Shown here piece after piece: positions 24,336 through 36,720 of a stretch of 64,000 nucleotides of DNA. Position 1 is the stretch's first letter; each line of letters starts with the position of its first letter. The translations under genes were made by a program, and so were the position numbers. The stretch covers positions 13,521,315 to 13,585,314 of the forward strand of contig WMCF01000014.1 of the NCBI GenBank assembly GCA_009792885.1. Reading direction: 5' to 3'. A model generated the notes under the pieces. The model did not search any database. It was not told where the DNA came from and saw nothing but the letters and a program-made list of their open reading frames with translations. The DNA comes from Eremophila alpestris peregrina (lineage: Eukaryota > Chordata > Aves > Passeriformes > Alaudidae).

Positions 24336-27300
24336 GGTTGATTTTTTAATCATGTCAATTCTGAAGAAAGCTCCAATCCATGGTCTCATATTTGGGTTAT
24401 TAACAGGACTTTCAAAAATGTATGTAGGTGCCAAGGTTTAAATAAACTTCTCTGTGTGTAAATATTTTAAAATTTCAGGTTATGTTATTACACCTTTTTT
24501 GCAGCCCAAAATAATTATACTAGTTTACAGAAGAACTTTTAAATCCAACTGAATAAACATAAGTGCAATGCACCATTAAAGTACACTCCATCACATCATG
24601 GCATAATGCAGTTTTTGAAATGGATCTGTAGAAAGGATTCATTAAGATAAAGTCCCAGCATTCCACCTGAGGCCAATAAAAATTCTGTGCAAACCTCTTC
24701 AAATTAAATTTTCTTCTTGAACATATCCTGTCTAATTATGTTTAGTATTATCCTCCTTTAGGAATTCTGATTCATCAGTGCTATTAAGGGAGGGAAAAGG
24801 AAAACCAGATGCTGTGGACCGGATACCCAGCTGGTAAGAAATGACTAGAGTTTCACAGAAGCCAAAAGAGCTACAGTGATTTATATCAGCTATGGTATAT
24901 ACATAGGAGCACACATATGGACAGATGTACAGAGAATTATATTTGTGTCTGAAGTTACACCAGCAGAAAGTCTGTGGAGTTGCACCACCAGAGAATTTGA
25001 CCCAGAAGCTCTAATAAGCTGAAGTTTATAAAAGAGCCACAGCTGTGTTGAGATTTATTTTCAGTTCTAGAGAGTGAAAGACAAGAAATGTAAGAAGCAG
25101 AAGTGCTCTAATTAGACATTTGGCTTTTAAAATCAGGAAGATAGCCAGCTAATGTCTAAGCACTTTTTTGTTCTGGGGAGTTAGACTAACAAAGATAGCA
25201 TAATTACAATCATACTACATACAGATGAAGTGCAAAGAATATATTGGTAAACCAAGTTGAGGGACTGAATTAGATTCCAGCTAAGTTGTTTTAGTTTAGG
25301 CTTTAATGAATACCATTTTTGTTGTTCTTGTAGTCCATACAGTAAGCACAAATTTAGAGATTTCCAAGTGCGTCTAACCATGCTGCAACCTGAAAAAACA
25401 AAATTTCTGGGTAGCACTTATGTTCTTCTATTCCACTGACATTTCTACGCTGTTATTACCCATCCACAGCCCCAGACCTGCCTGCACCATCCAGGTACTG
25501 CTCAGGACACTTAGTGCCTGCATCAGTTTCCATGAGCCACGCAAGTGATCCTGTATGCTCTTGCTGTGCCTTTGGCTTTCCCTGCCCTGACATTTGCACC
25601 CCAAACACCCCTGCACCTCCCCATTTGTGAGACCCTTCTGACTTAAAGGCTGGAAGAGGAAAGAAGTGCCCACGCTTTTGCCTTTACGAAATAACTCTAT
25701 ATGTGAAAGTCTAGCATAAAATTTATTCTTCACCTGCTCTTCCCAGCACCTGTTTGGTGTTTGAAGAGGGCTTCATTCTTCCCCAGGCTATTAATCTGGG
25801 ACTGCAGTCAGCCTTTGAAAGCTGAACAGAATCTTCAAGGGGTAATACTTACATATCATAGCCTGAGCTCTACTCTGTTAGACAGAGGGCACCTTAAAAG
25901 AAAACTGAGTTGGAACAAGGTTGCTTCCTCTTTCAGTTTTACTGGATTTTATCCAGCAGCCCAGTGCTGGATAACACAGACATGGGAGACAGCAAACCCA
26001 AGCTGTCTTTCCATTCCTTGGAGGGAAAGCAATTAGCTGTCCCACTGCTGGCAACTGTGTGCTGTCTCTGTGCTGCTGTGACTCCATTGCACAAAGGCTT
26101 GCTGGTGAGGGGAGAAACAGCCCCAAGCCAGCACAGCCACTTTACCAGGAGGTGCATGCCTGCACTTCCATTCCTTTGTCAGGGACTGCTTTCCTTACAG
26201 GAATCAATCCTTGAGTGAAAGAGCTAATTAAGCCTCAGGACAACGACCTCAGGCTACTCAAATCTTTCACACTTAGAAGCACATAACAACAGGAATAGAG
26301 AGTCTCTCTATTTCACTGAACTTTTCATCTAAATAATTAGGCCATTTATTACAAGATATACAGGTTTGGCCTCCTGCTGCACAAGTGCCAAATCTCCAGT
26401 TCCCATGTTCTGGACACGTGCTCTAAATACTTTTTCAGATAAGGCAGAGAAGGCAGCCAGCTCCTCTACACCAAGGTTTGAAAATGAGACAGATAGATGC
26501 CAAGACTAACTGAGAGCTCACTACAATAGAAGCATCCAGAAAACATTCATTATACTGAACTGCCCATTATGTGGATTCCTGCAGTGCTTAATGCTGAATT
26601 ATATTTATGCCTATCAAAAGCAGACAACTTCTGTGGTTACTCAGAAAGTAATGTAACTCAAATCTCCTTTGACACAATCTTCCTCCTGATTTAGGTCACT
26701 GAAGAGTTAAATGGCAGCTGAGAAAATTTTGAGGTTTCAGCTTCAGATGCTTAACCCTCCCTCACTCCAGCTGTTTTCTCATCTTATACTGCACCTTCCC
26801 ATGTACTATTACTTTCTAGGTGCATCTCATATGTATAATAGAAATTTGAACCTATAAATGACTTCACATTCAGATCCAAATTCTCAAGAGCTTCTAATTG
26901 TTCTGCAGATAGCTTTTAACCCCCAATGTACTTATAATTATTATTATGAAACCAAAAATAATTCTTAAAGAAAGGCCTAGAGCAAATAGCGCTCACTTTC
27001 CAAGAAACATAATTTTACTTGGAGGTAGGAATTGGAATGATTTGATAAGTGCATTAAAACATTACTATAATTTTTTTCCTTGGCTCTGAGATACTCCCAT
27101 AGCTACTACTAAGGCTTTATTGGCAGGTCACAGTCACCATCTTTATATATCTCATAGGAGTTACTCTTGAAGGATAATTTATGCTCCCTTTCTGGTGGCA
27201 AAAGCTTTTCTTTGCAAGGTAGGATATGTCATTTGCTATTTGAGTCCACTACACAAAAAATATATGTCTCCAAATACAGGCATAATTTGCTGCAGTAATG

Positions 27301-28439
27301 TCTACAGGGACAATGCACACCATACCTTGCCCCATACTATACCGTAAATTACATTGATTAAGGTGCAAAAACACATTAGGTCTCGTACAGTTCATTTATC
27401 CTTAAAATAAGTCCCTCCAACAACTGTGTCCTGGGATCATACTGAAAACACAGCATATCTCTGAAGGATAATAGCAGCAGTCTTAATGGACAATAAAGTG
27501 GAGAGGTTTCTGGGGTATTTTGGAGGAAGATAATATTGCTGTGCCTTCAAAGGGAAAAAATACAGCAGGAGCTCCAGAGAGTCAAATGCAAATGCTTAGG
27601 ACCAAAAGCAATTCTACCCCCTCTATGTTTTCCTTCACCCTCAAGTTTCCTCACCAGACTGGAAAACAGTCTCCAACTGGATCTGTCCTTTTCTCTGACA
27701 CCCTGGAGTGATTAACTTTGAGCAATTAAAGGTTTTGGATCAGATGGTTTTTTCTCACCCCTGCCCCCGTAGCCATGGGATGCCTGAAACGGGACACCCA
27801 TGGCAGGACCCATGCAATTTGTGCTTCACATGCCTCCGGCAGAGAAGATTTCATTTAAGTTTTTTTTCCAGAACAGCTTGTACAACAAATAGCTTTCAGC
27901 ATATACAATTTGCAAAGTTGCCAGTTTATCATGAATAGAGCTATTTGTAGTCTAGTCATATCATAAAATCTTGTTAAAAGAAACAACACAAAGAGACTGC
28001 TCACTTTTCAGTTATGGCGCTTTTGAATTAATTTGAATCCAGATTGCCTCATGAGTATTGTTTGTTCCAATATGAAACAGTTTATGGTGATAAATTGCCA
28101 CAGCATCACTTGAGAGCTGCCTGGTACAGTGTACTGCTGCAGAAGTTGAGTCAGCATTTATACTGGGTACACACTGTAGTTACAGCACACCCAGGTTTTG
28201 TGGTTTGGAGGAAACCTAACTGAGAAAGTCAGCCAAACCAGAGCATTTTGTGGCACGTGCAGGTATTGGGCAAGGTCAGGGGTTGCAGGGGCATGTAGTG
28301 AAAATCTAGCAGCCTACCTTCCATCTGAGCCCTCCTGTCCTACTCAGCCAGGTATTTACTCCACACTCAGCAGTAACATCTACAGAGACTGACATAGGGC
28401 TGTTTTAGACATACTTTCAGTACTAATCCATTTAATGCA

Positions 28440-28640
28440 TATGAATTTTTCAACTAGCTCTAAATTTACTGTTACAGCAGATGTCAGAGTCAAATCTCAT
28501 TAGCTAAGATTTCATTAATCTGCAGAGTAATGACAAAAGATTTCTGCATCCTCTCAGTTATAACCTTAATTAAGACTAAGCAGGGTACGCTGTGTAACAT
28601 ATCACCCTGTGAATGCACTCTCTTATGTAAGTCATCATGG
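28440..28640. promoter_or_regulatory. Candidate conserved non-coding element
   Basis: A 200-base block dense in ATTA/TAAT cores and balanced words, including TCATTAATCTG at about 28512, CCTTAATTAAG at about 28563 and ATCTCATTAGCTAAGATTTC at about 28494. It contains no simple repeats and no open frame of note. The texture is like a homeodomain-bound enhancer. This is inference only. Confidence 0.25.
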
Positions 28641-28929
28641 GCCTGATGCAGAGAGGGAGCCAGCATTTGTCCTTCCTACCAAAATCATCAGGGATTCAAG
28701 AAATCAGTATACCTCCTTTGGACCAGCTCCTTAATACTGTGTGATTCAGTATCTTAAAGATTTTCTGTAAAGATTTTCTGGAACCACTGAGAGGAAGAGA
28801 CAGCAGTTCCCTAAGTCAGCCAAACGTACTGATATCTCTAGCCTTATGACAAGTATTTAAGGCCTTGCCCAGTGCTGCTAGACCCCATCATAGGGCAGAA
28901 GAGTCACAGCTGTCACCTTACACTTCAAA
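28641..28929. other. Non-coding spacer
   Basis: Unique sequence between two motif-rich blocks. A short imperfect direct repeat of AAAGATTTTCTG occurs at about 28756-28781. Nothing else is recognised. Confidence 0.5.
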
Positions 28930-29120
28930 TATTTTTCAACATTTAATGAAATTAATGAATTTGATGAGGCAGTATGCCAAATTAATCTCTAGTGCCCTTC
29001 CATCATATGCAACTGAGTTAAACAGGGATTAATTGAAGCCCATGCAATTACATCTTAATTAACCCTGAAGGGTTGGGATTAACCCCGTTGTTCAAGGTTA
29101 AGAACAAGTGTGTTTGTCAT
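28930..29120. promoter_or_regulatory. Candidate conserved non-coding element, homeodomain-rich
   Basis: Many ATTAAT-type cores packed in 190 bases: TTTAATGAAATTAATGAA at about 28942, AATTAATCTC at about 28980, GATTAATTG at about 29028 and CTTAATTAACC at about 29053, followed by the small palindrome AACCCTGAAGGGTT at about 29059 and GGATTAACCCC. The density exceeds that of the flanks. Conservation is untested, so the call rests on motif density alone. Confidence 0.3.
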
Positions 29121-32100
29121 GGGAACTCCTATACCATGGGTATAACAAAGTTAACAATATTAACCAAAATGGATGTGCCAAAACACATTTGGGGAATGAA
29201 GCAGATTGCTCTTGCTCTCCTGCCCTCAGCATGTTGCAGGATTCTGAGGGCTGCTCCTACTAGAAGGAAAAATCAAGAGTGCAACCATTCCTCCAACTCA
29301 TCTATTAACATAAAGCCTTAATACATGCACAGCAGGAAGGCAGACAGCAGGAAAGAGTCCCTTTCCTTCCACTTCCAAGCATCTTTTCAATCACTGTCCT
29401 AATCAGAATCTTGCTGTAGGCTTTTCTTAAAAATTACAAGAATGTTGTAGTCCTGGGCTTGGTTTCCCAGCTGCATTTTCTCTCTGTTATTTTGAATATG
29501 CCTACATTTCAATCTGAGGTGGGAAGCAGAAGAGCTGGAATTAGCAAGGATACTGAGCAGAAGCAGCATTCAGCAGACCCTTACCTACATTTCCACCTGC
29601 CTGCAGGAGTTACTATTTGCAAAGATCAAAACTGATCAACTGCTGCCATGTGATTTAGTGCCATACAGATCTTGGAGATCCGCAGGGACTCCAACACACA
29701 TGCACATTTCTAGCACTCTTCCCTCCTCCTACACACATAAAGAAATTGCTCATTCACCCATTTGATTCAGGGACTCAAGAAAAAGCCTGCAGCCCTTACT
29801 AGGTCATTCCTGTGTTAGACAGCATTTGAAGATCTGACTGTGTGTTTCTCTTGACCTGCTGATTGTGAAACTGGAATGTATGTTTTCATCATTTATTCAG
29901 GATGAAAAGAGCTGTTGTTGCAGAGTTTCAATAAAGCAAGAGGACCAGCCAGTATCCAGCATAACCCTGTGCAAAGATTGCCACAGGATGCTGTATATGT
30001 CATTCCTACATATTTCATATTAATTATGACCGATGGTTTACAAACATTTAATGAAACAGAAGTTTAAACCAAGAATGATGTACTAAACAAGTACACATCA
30101 TGGCTATCCTGCACTTGGTACTGTAAGGCTCTGCAAATGAAAACCCACATTTTGTCCACATGAAGAAGAAACAGAAGAAAATCAAACCTCTCACCCTCTT
30201 CTTTTGTGGAGATCTCATCCTTTGACTAGCACCTTGAAACAAGTAGAATAGCAGATTCTGGAGTGAATCTTCTTAGAGATCCAAGACTCTAAGAGAAGTC
30301 AAAAACAAATGAGGGCTCCTACAAGAGCTTATCCAGCAATCAGCTCTTTAACCAAACACCATTTCCTTTCAAACCATCAACCCAGACTAAAATAACCTGG
30401 TTTATTTGTATGAGAGCACCTAGTGCGACCACTGGCATTTCTTTAATGTGGAGCCAGAGGAATGTGTCTCCCTAACAGAGAACTACTGCTTTGCACTTGT
30501 CTTTAAATTATGAAGGTACCCAGGAAAATGGAATTTTTGTTACATTATCTTAAGACAGGTCAAGAAAAAAAGCCTGAGTAAGGATTTGACTCAACAGACA
30601 AGGGGAAGGAAGTGGGAGACAAACTAGTCTTTTTAGGCTAAGCTGTCTCCATTTCAACTTTTAAAGTTATAGCAATATCAATTTAACATATTCCCATATT
30701 TTCCCAGGACAGAGACAAATAGCTACAGCATGCCTCTTATTATATTACAACACTCAACACACAGGAGCACAGTTTAACTCAAGGGTTTGCTACAGCATCC
30801 TGCAACAGCTGATGAAATTGCTCAATTTACAGTTGATGACTCAAATTCAACACTAACTTAAGAGTAATAATTTGAACTCTCATTGCCAAATATATTAACA
30901 CCTATAGAAAATGAACACAACTTGACAAAATGCTTTGGTGCAGCTGAACTGTTATCAGCATGTAAAGGATATTGAGAATATATTATCATAGTGACTCTGG
31001 GTCATGCCACACTCATTTCAGACTTCAGTGGAAGTAGTTTTGCCTGATACAAGGGCACTACAATATGATTAAAATGCTCTACACATCTCACTGTCTTAGA
31101 GATCAATGCGTACATGAAGTCTGAAATATGCTAAGGAGGTTTTTCCTCAACAATTTTAATCATCCATAGTAACTACTGAGACATGGTAATTCCAAATCCT
31201 AGTGACAAATGTTTAAAAAACCCTTCACATATAATGAACGCAAAGCATCATACAGAAAAATAAAAAGTGTATTATGCATTTACTTGCAGAAGCAACTTAT
31301 AAACCATATCCATATGAGCAGTAAATAAATATCCTCTTTTGCCAGCACAAATTTTGTACCTTCTACCCACAATTCAGTTGGCAGAATTTTTGCTGATGAA
31401 ACCACTGAAAACTACACACTTAACAGCAGGGAGTTGAAAATTTAAAGTTTCTTTTTACCACAATATTTTACTAGCTTCAGTGTCTTCTATTGCAAGAGTG
31501 TTGATAATAAAGCTGTCATATTTTCTATTTTAGACTAAGAAACAACATGAAAAAAGCAATGGATTTTTTCCCTGAAAGTGGCAGGGCTGAGGGACCAACA
31601 AACATATATATATATATATATATATATATACACTTATACACACCACACACAGAGGCAAGCTTCATATCCTTCATTCAGTGTAGAGAACTATGGCTTATTT
31701 TCTGAAACTGCTTTTAAGAAGGAAAAAATTGACTCACCTCACTGAAGGATTAGGAGATGTTGGTGAACACCAATGGTCCTTGTCCTCTTGAAATAGTTTA
31801 TTAGGTTTTCTAATGCTCTTTAGGTGCCAGTATATATGGGTTTTCTTCAAAGGAAAACCCAAACAGCTTTTCCAGCCAGACATGAATTATACAGACCATG
31901 GATTAAACAACTTTGTACTGTTCCTAGCCTTCCTTTGGCAATAAAGTCTCAGCCATTTCTAAGCCCTCAGCTTTGCTCTGCACATCTCTGCCAATGCTTT
32001 TATTCCTTCTGGCAAAAGAACAATGAAACATTAAAAAAAAAGTGGAAATAAATAATCACTAGATGTAATTTCCTGTAGTCACACCTACAAGTTTTCCCCC

Positions 32101-32293
32101 ATGAATGCCATTTCTAAGACAGTTCCACAAAGGAGCTGGTGAGGAACTCGAACTCTAAACCTAGAACTTGTCAGCTTCCTTCCATTCCTGCTGAATGGAA
32201 ACACAGGGATGCTCTTACTCAAAAACAGGGAAAGCTTTAAAATGATGCAGAAAATTGCTTCTTAGAATTACGTTGCAAGGTGAGGAAAGCTTG
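29121..32293. other. Non-coding unique DNA
   Basis: No gene recognised; frames are at most about 80 codons and featureless. A (TA)n microsatellite at 31604-31630 is the only clear repeat. AT content is high throughout. Confidence 0.55.
31604..31630. repeat. (TA)n microsatellite
   Basis: Twenty-seven bases of alternating A and T without interruption, followed by a short CA-rich stretch. Likely length-polymorphic. Confidence 0.92.
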
Positions 32294-32298
32294 ATCAG
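32294..32298. repeat. Target-site duplication, left copy (ATCAG)
   Basis: ATCAG directly before the LTR at 32299; the same five bases follow its other end at 33391-33395. A perfect 5-bp duplication marks the retroviral integration event. Confidence 0.8.
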
Positions 32299-33390
32299 AG
32301 TCGTGGTTTGACACTGGCCCAATGCCAGGCACCCACAAGAGTCACTCACCCTTCCCCTACCACAGCTGGGCAAAGGGGGGAAAAGGAAAAAAGTTGTTAA
32401 CAGAGGCTTCATGAGTGAGATAAGGAATGGGAGAAATATCTCAAGGGCAAAACAGGCTCAACTTTAGATGCAAAGTAAATTTATAACTAATAGAATCAGA
32501 GGAGGATAATGAGCCTTTAAAACACCTTTTCCCCATCGGCCCGTCCCTCATTCCCACCATTAGGACAGGGAGACAGGGCATGGGGGTTTTGGTTAGTTCA
32601 TCACTGAGATTTTCTTCTGCTGCTCCAGAAGAGGAATCCCCCTGTGAGGCCATGGGGTCCCTGCCACAGGGACAATTCTCTGGGAACTTCTCCAGCATGG
32701 TTCCAGTCTCATGAGTAGCAACCCTACTGCACCTGCTGCAAATGTGAGTTCCTCCCACAGGCAGGCAGTCCTCCCAAAACTGCTGTGGTGTGGGTCACCC
32801 TTCCACGGGGTGCAGTCATCCAGGAACAGGCTGCTCCAGCCTGGAAACAGGGCCCTCTCTTTCCACTGAGTCTCCCACTGGATCACAGCCTCCTCCAAGC
32901 ATCACCTGCCCTGGCACAGGCACCTCCCCAATGGGCTGTTGGTGGATCTCTGCATCCCCCATGGATCCCCACGGGCTGTGGGGGGGATCTCTGCATCCCC
33001 CATGGATCCCCACGGGCTGCAAGAGCACAGCTGTTTCACCATGGTCTTCGCCACAGCCTGCAGAGGAATTTCAGCTCTGGCACCTGCAGCACCTCCTACT
33101 CTCCTTCTCCACTGACCTTGGTGTCTCACATGTTATTTCCCTCACATGTTCTCAACTGTTCCTCTTCTCTGACTGGAAGCAAAACCCATGACTTCATTTT
33201 GATTTTCTTCTTAAATATGTTGTCACAGAGGTATTACCAGCCTCCCTCAGTGGCCCAGTTTTGTCCAGCAGCATGTCCATCTTCAGAGCCATTGGCTCTG
33301 CCAGACACAGTGGAAGCTTCCAGCAGCTTCCCACAGGCGCCATTTTTGTGGCCCCCCTGCTACCAAATTTGGCTGGGCCAATTGAATGCA
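32299..33390 (-). mobile_element. Solo ERV LTR, about 1.09 kb, minus strand
   Basis: A complete solo LTR. On the plus strand its edge reads (AG)TCGTGGTTTGACACTGGCC, the reverse complement of the ...GGCCAGTGTCAAACCACGA end shared by avian ERV LTRs; the terminal dinucleotide has mutated from TG to AG. The other edge ends GAATGCA, so the minus-strand start TGCATTC is intact. Perfect ATCAG duplications flank both edges. Inner landmarks that I recognise from a widespread avian LTR include the block with two 41-base tandem units (32944-33019), the TATGTTGTCACAGAGG block at about 33216 and the region near 32475 where the polyadenylation signal should lie but is mutated. CpG sites are mostly lost, so it is old. 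No gag, pol or env sequence adjoins. Family name not assigned. Confidence 0.85.
32944..33019. repeat. 41-base tandem duplication inside the LTR
   Basis: The unit starting GGATCTCTGCATCCCCCATG is present at 32944-32984 and again from 32985, almost unchanged through 33019. A more diverged partial unit (CCAATGGGCTG) precedes it at about 32930. The near identity of the two units against the divergence of the rest of the LTR suggests that the duplication, or its homogenisation, is more recent than the LTR consensus. Confidence 0.85.
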
Positions 33391-33395
33391 ATCAG
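33391..33395. repeat. Target-site duplication, right copy (ATCAG)
   Basis: ATCAG directly after the LTR, identical to 32294-32298. Confidence 0.8.
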
Positions 33396-34339
33396 GAATA
33401 CCTAAGTCCTGTCTGCAGTATTGTAATTGAAGAAAGAGAGGGAAAATAACCCCACAAACCCAGAAGGACAAACCCAAGTAATTAAGCAGGAACTGTTAAG
33501 CTGTATCAGTCCATCAGTCTATCTGGTTTTGTAAACTGTCTTTCCCAGGCTGTATTGGTCAAGAAGAGTGTTCTGTCAGAAAATAACTGATGTTGATATT
33601 GATATATATAGCCAAATACAAAATAGCTACTTTGGGGGTAGTGTTATGTGATTTTATTTATAAAATGGAAAGAATTAGACCAGAACGGTGAAAAAAAAAA
33701 TCCACCATAAACCAAAATAAGGTTTCAAAATTATTTTCTCTGACTTCAGCCAGCCCTTTCTATTACACTGTTACTTTATTCACCATTCAACAAACACTGT
33801 TGATTGAGTGGCAGTTTATTGAGCAGAAATATGAACACAAAACTAAATAGTGAGTAATGGACCACGCTGCCTAAGTAGACATCATGGTCACAGCACCAGG
33901 CAAAGCAGGGGCCTGGGGACCAACCTTCCATTGCCCTTCACCAATCCAGGTAGAGATAGAGACAAGAAATGCTTAGGCTACACTATGTACTTCCCAGCAC
34001 AAGTGTTAGAGAGACACAGCCTCACATGAAAACTGACTTTGTTTTGTTCCCCCCAAACCCCAAGGATAATGCATTTACAATCAATTCCCTCTAAACTGTT
34101 CTTTGCTCAAAACCATCCTTTTAATTTTTAGTTACCTTGTCATCCTGTTTCACCCACAATACCCACATATTTACCAGCAGTCAAATCACCATCATGCTGC
34201 AACATGGACACTCAATAGGAGTTGCATACAATGCTAACACATAAATGAGAAAGAAATTCAGAATAAATGGGTAGTGGGAAGAGGGGGAAGGGAGAAGCCA
34301 GCAGCTCTGAGGTAAGAAGCAAATTTAGTCATGTAAATC
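33396..34339. other. Non-coding unique DNA
   Basis: AT-rich sequence with a short TA-rich run at about 33599-33609. No gene or repeat family was recognised. Confidence 0.55.
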
Positions 34340-34560
34340 CCATATTCATTTATTAAGCTTCTCATTTGAGTCCTGTGGCAAAAGCATATAGCCATCATCA
34401 CTCAAATTAAAATGAACAAATTATATGACTCTGAAATAATAAAAATAATAAAGCAAGAGGCATAAACTGCCATATCCAGGGGCTTTGGATTACATTTTAT
34501 TGTAATTGTTGCTAAGCATGACCCATTTGCAAAATGATTAAACAATTCTCGTACCCAAAC
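34340..34560. promoter_or_regulatory. Candidate conserved non-coding element
   Basis: The block centred on GGATTACATTTTATTGTAATTG (about 34487-34508) and TTGCTAAGCATGACCC, followed by AAAATGATTAAACAATTCTCG, has densely packed homeodomain (ATTA, TAATTG) and SOX-type (ATTGTT, ACAAT) words with no simple repeat and a retained CpG. The inner word TTACATTTTATTGTAA is a near-palindrome. It looks like the core of a deeply conserved enhancer. Testing needs genome alignments. Confidence 0.35.
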
Positions 34561-36469
34561 TTTTAGCAAACACATAGACCAGAAGAGAAGAGAGTAGCTT
34601 TTAAAAACTTTACCTTATATTTTCAGGCAAAAAATTTTGCAACAGAACTTCAAATGTTTTGCATGGCTCTTGCAACCCAGGTGTTCAACTTGGGCATCAG
34701 AAGAGCATCCATCCATGCTCACTATCCTGAAATTTTCCCACCAGCTTTGCCAGTATAGAAGTAAACAAGGGGCCTAGATCTGCCCTGCTAAAAACTACAG
34801 TTTGAAAGCAGTAGTAGTCCCAAGTACATTTCCAAGCCACTTGGTTCTCTCACAGCATGTTGGATAACCTTGGGGAAGACCTACTTGATAAACACATCCA
34901 AGAAGACACAGGCAGAGTAATTACTTTGCCTTTTTACCCTTAAGGGTTTCATTGTGAGAACACTGAGCTGCTTAGTCCTGGTCTGGACTGAGGTAATTCA
35001 CTGCATTTGGAGAGGCACAGCTCCATGCTTTAGGCATGCCTCTGTAAATCAACATGAAATAAGCCAACGGTACTTACACAAGGGAACAGTAGCTGAGTAG
35101 GGGCTGTCAGAAACACTGTTTTGGGATTCACACAGCTCAAGCTAGAAATGCTTCTCCAGAGGAAAAAAAAAATCACATAGAAAAGCACACATACAATCAA
35201 ACTACTAAGAAAACCCTCTACTTCTGCATTTGGTCAAGACAACAGCAGATTTCCCTGTGGCAGCCCAGGAATACCTGCTATGTCCAGGACATGGAAAGCA
35301 AGTCTGACTCCAGCTTTACCAATTAATGAATTACTTCACTTTGCCATTTTCCTTTGGTGTCTGCTAACAAAGTTGGAACAAATGTCCCAACTCCACAGTC
35401 ACATGCTGTGGAGCCATGTAAAATCACAGCAAAATCTGATACTCACAAAAAGTGGGCCATACTAATTGAATCAAAAGGAAGAACAACTGAGGAAAACAAA
35501 GTCCCATGTGATAAATGTTGGTCCTTAGCTCCTCAGGCTTCTGTAATGAATGAAAATTAGGGTGGGCTGTTTAGCTGGACATCAGCTAAACATACTAAAA
35601 GATCTGTTAAATCTTTCCGTTACTACCTAAGAATATCCTCACAAGCTTACTGGGTCTATCAAGTACAAGTGGAGAAAATTGGCTGGGCATGCATTTAATA
35701 CCTCTCTTGAGCTGCTGTGTGCTGGTGGTAGCTGCATAAGAAATTACAAAAGAGAAAGCAGAAAAACAGAAAAGATATCAGACACTTAGGGCTATGGAGG
35801 AGCAAGGAAGAAGAAACTACATAAAAAAATGCATCCCATAGAAGGAAAAAAATATTGTTTATGTTGTATATGCAGCTCCTCAGGTATTTCAGAACACATG
35901 AAAAGTTATACAAATACCAACAAGTTTCTGAAGGAAGCTGAAAGGGAGGCAAACACTACCTTCCTTTGCAAACAGTTATCAGGGACAGACTAGCCAAGGT
36001 ACTATGATTTTTGAAGTGGAAAGGGAAGTATTTGGACTGTTCATGAGTTTTTCCTTTCTAAATTGAAAAACAAAGATGATGGGGGAAAGGCAGAACAATA
36101 GAGTAGTAGCTATTTTATTTTTACGGTATTAAAGTCAGACTGGACAAATAAAGTCCATCTGAAAACAATTGACAACATTTCTTGACACCAAGCCCAGTTA
36201 GAACTGTCCCTCCCATAGCCCAGGGAGGAAAACAACCATTTTACACTACAAGTTCTCCAATAGCCAAGCCCTTTAATGTACTTGTAAGCTCATCAACATC
36301 ATACCACCTTTCCAATGTCCTTCTCAATTAAACAGCATAAACCCACCTCTTATTCTGACATCTGCATGACAAACCAGAGGCTACAGTGCCTTCTTGCCCC
36401 CCCAGTCTGGGCTGGCCCCCCTCTCCCCTCCTCCATCTGCGGCAGATCCTGTGCCATCATTCAATTCCA
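34561..36469. other. Non-coding unique DNA
   Basis: No gene is recognised. Frames are under 90 codons; a minus-strand 85-codon frame (35695-35952) is rich in Phe, Leu and Cys from an A/G-rich plus strand and is taken as chance. Confidence 0.55.
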
Positions 36470-36720
36470 GCCTTATCTGTTCCCAATTACACATGGATTA
36501 AACTCAATGTAGCAGGTTTATTACATGTGCAAATCCACTGCTGTTTAATCTTGCCAGTGTTATGTTTGGTTTTGATATATTCTGACTGGCTTGCCTCTCA
36601 GCAGCAGGCTGAAGAATATTAAACAGTTCAATACACAGTTACTTGCACACACTTTCATGTGTGTTATTTATTTTTGCTGTGTGACTGCTATTAAATCATC
36701 TATTAAAAATTTCCAAATCA
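36470..36720. promoter_or_regulatory. Candidate conserved non-coding element
   Basis: Contains CCAATTACACATGGATTAAA at about 36483, an octamer-like TGCAAATCC at about 36528, TGCTGTTTAATC, ATATTAAACAG, and a TATTAAATCATCTATTAAAA stretch at about 36690. Motif-rich, repeat-free and without a credible frame. Regulatory role is inferred from texture only. Confidence 0.27.

Larger units (their letters stand above)
19873..28439. other. Long non-coding unique region
   Basis: No exon, RNA gene or TE body recognised in 8.5 kb. Simple runs present: a G10-type run at about 20936-20946, A-rich/purine-rich tracts at 21251-21282 and 21940-21967, poly-T at 23279-23296 and a G12-A7 junction at 24317-24335. 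The GC-richer stretch at about 25440-26220 gives several overlapping 70-100 codon frames on both strands, a sign of composition and not coding. A homeodomain/SOX-type motif cluster is at 22998-23013. Confidence 0.5.

Noticed and set aside
32785..33405. 206-codon plus-strand frame, the longest in the window
   Set aside because: It is antisense through a solo LTR with defined ends and target duplication, with overlapping frames in other phases; low stop density comes from the GC-rich repeat.
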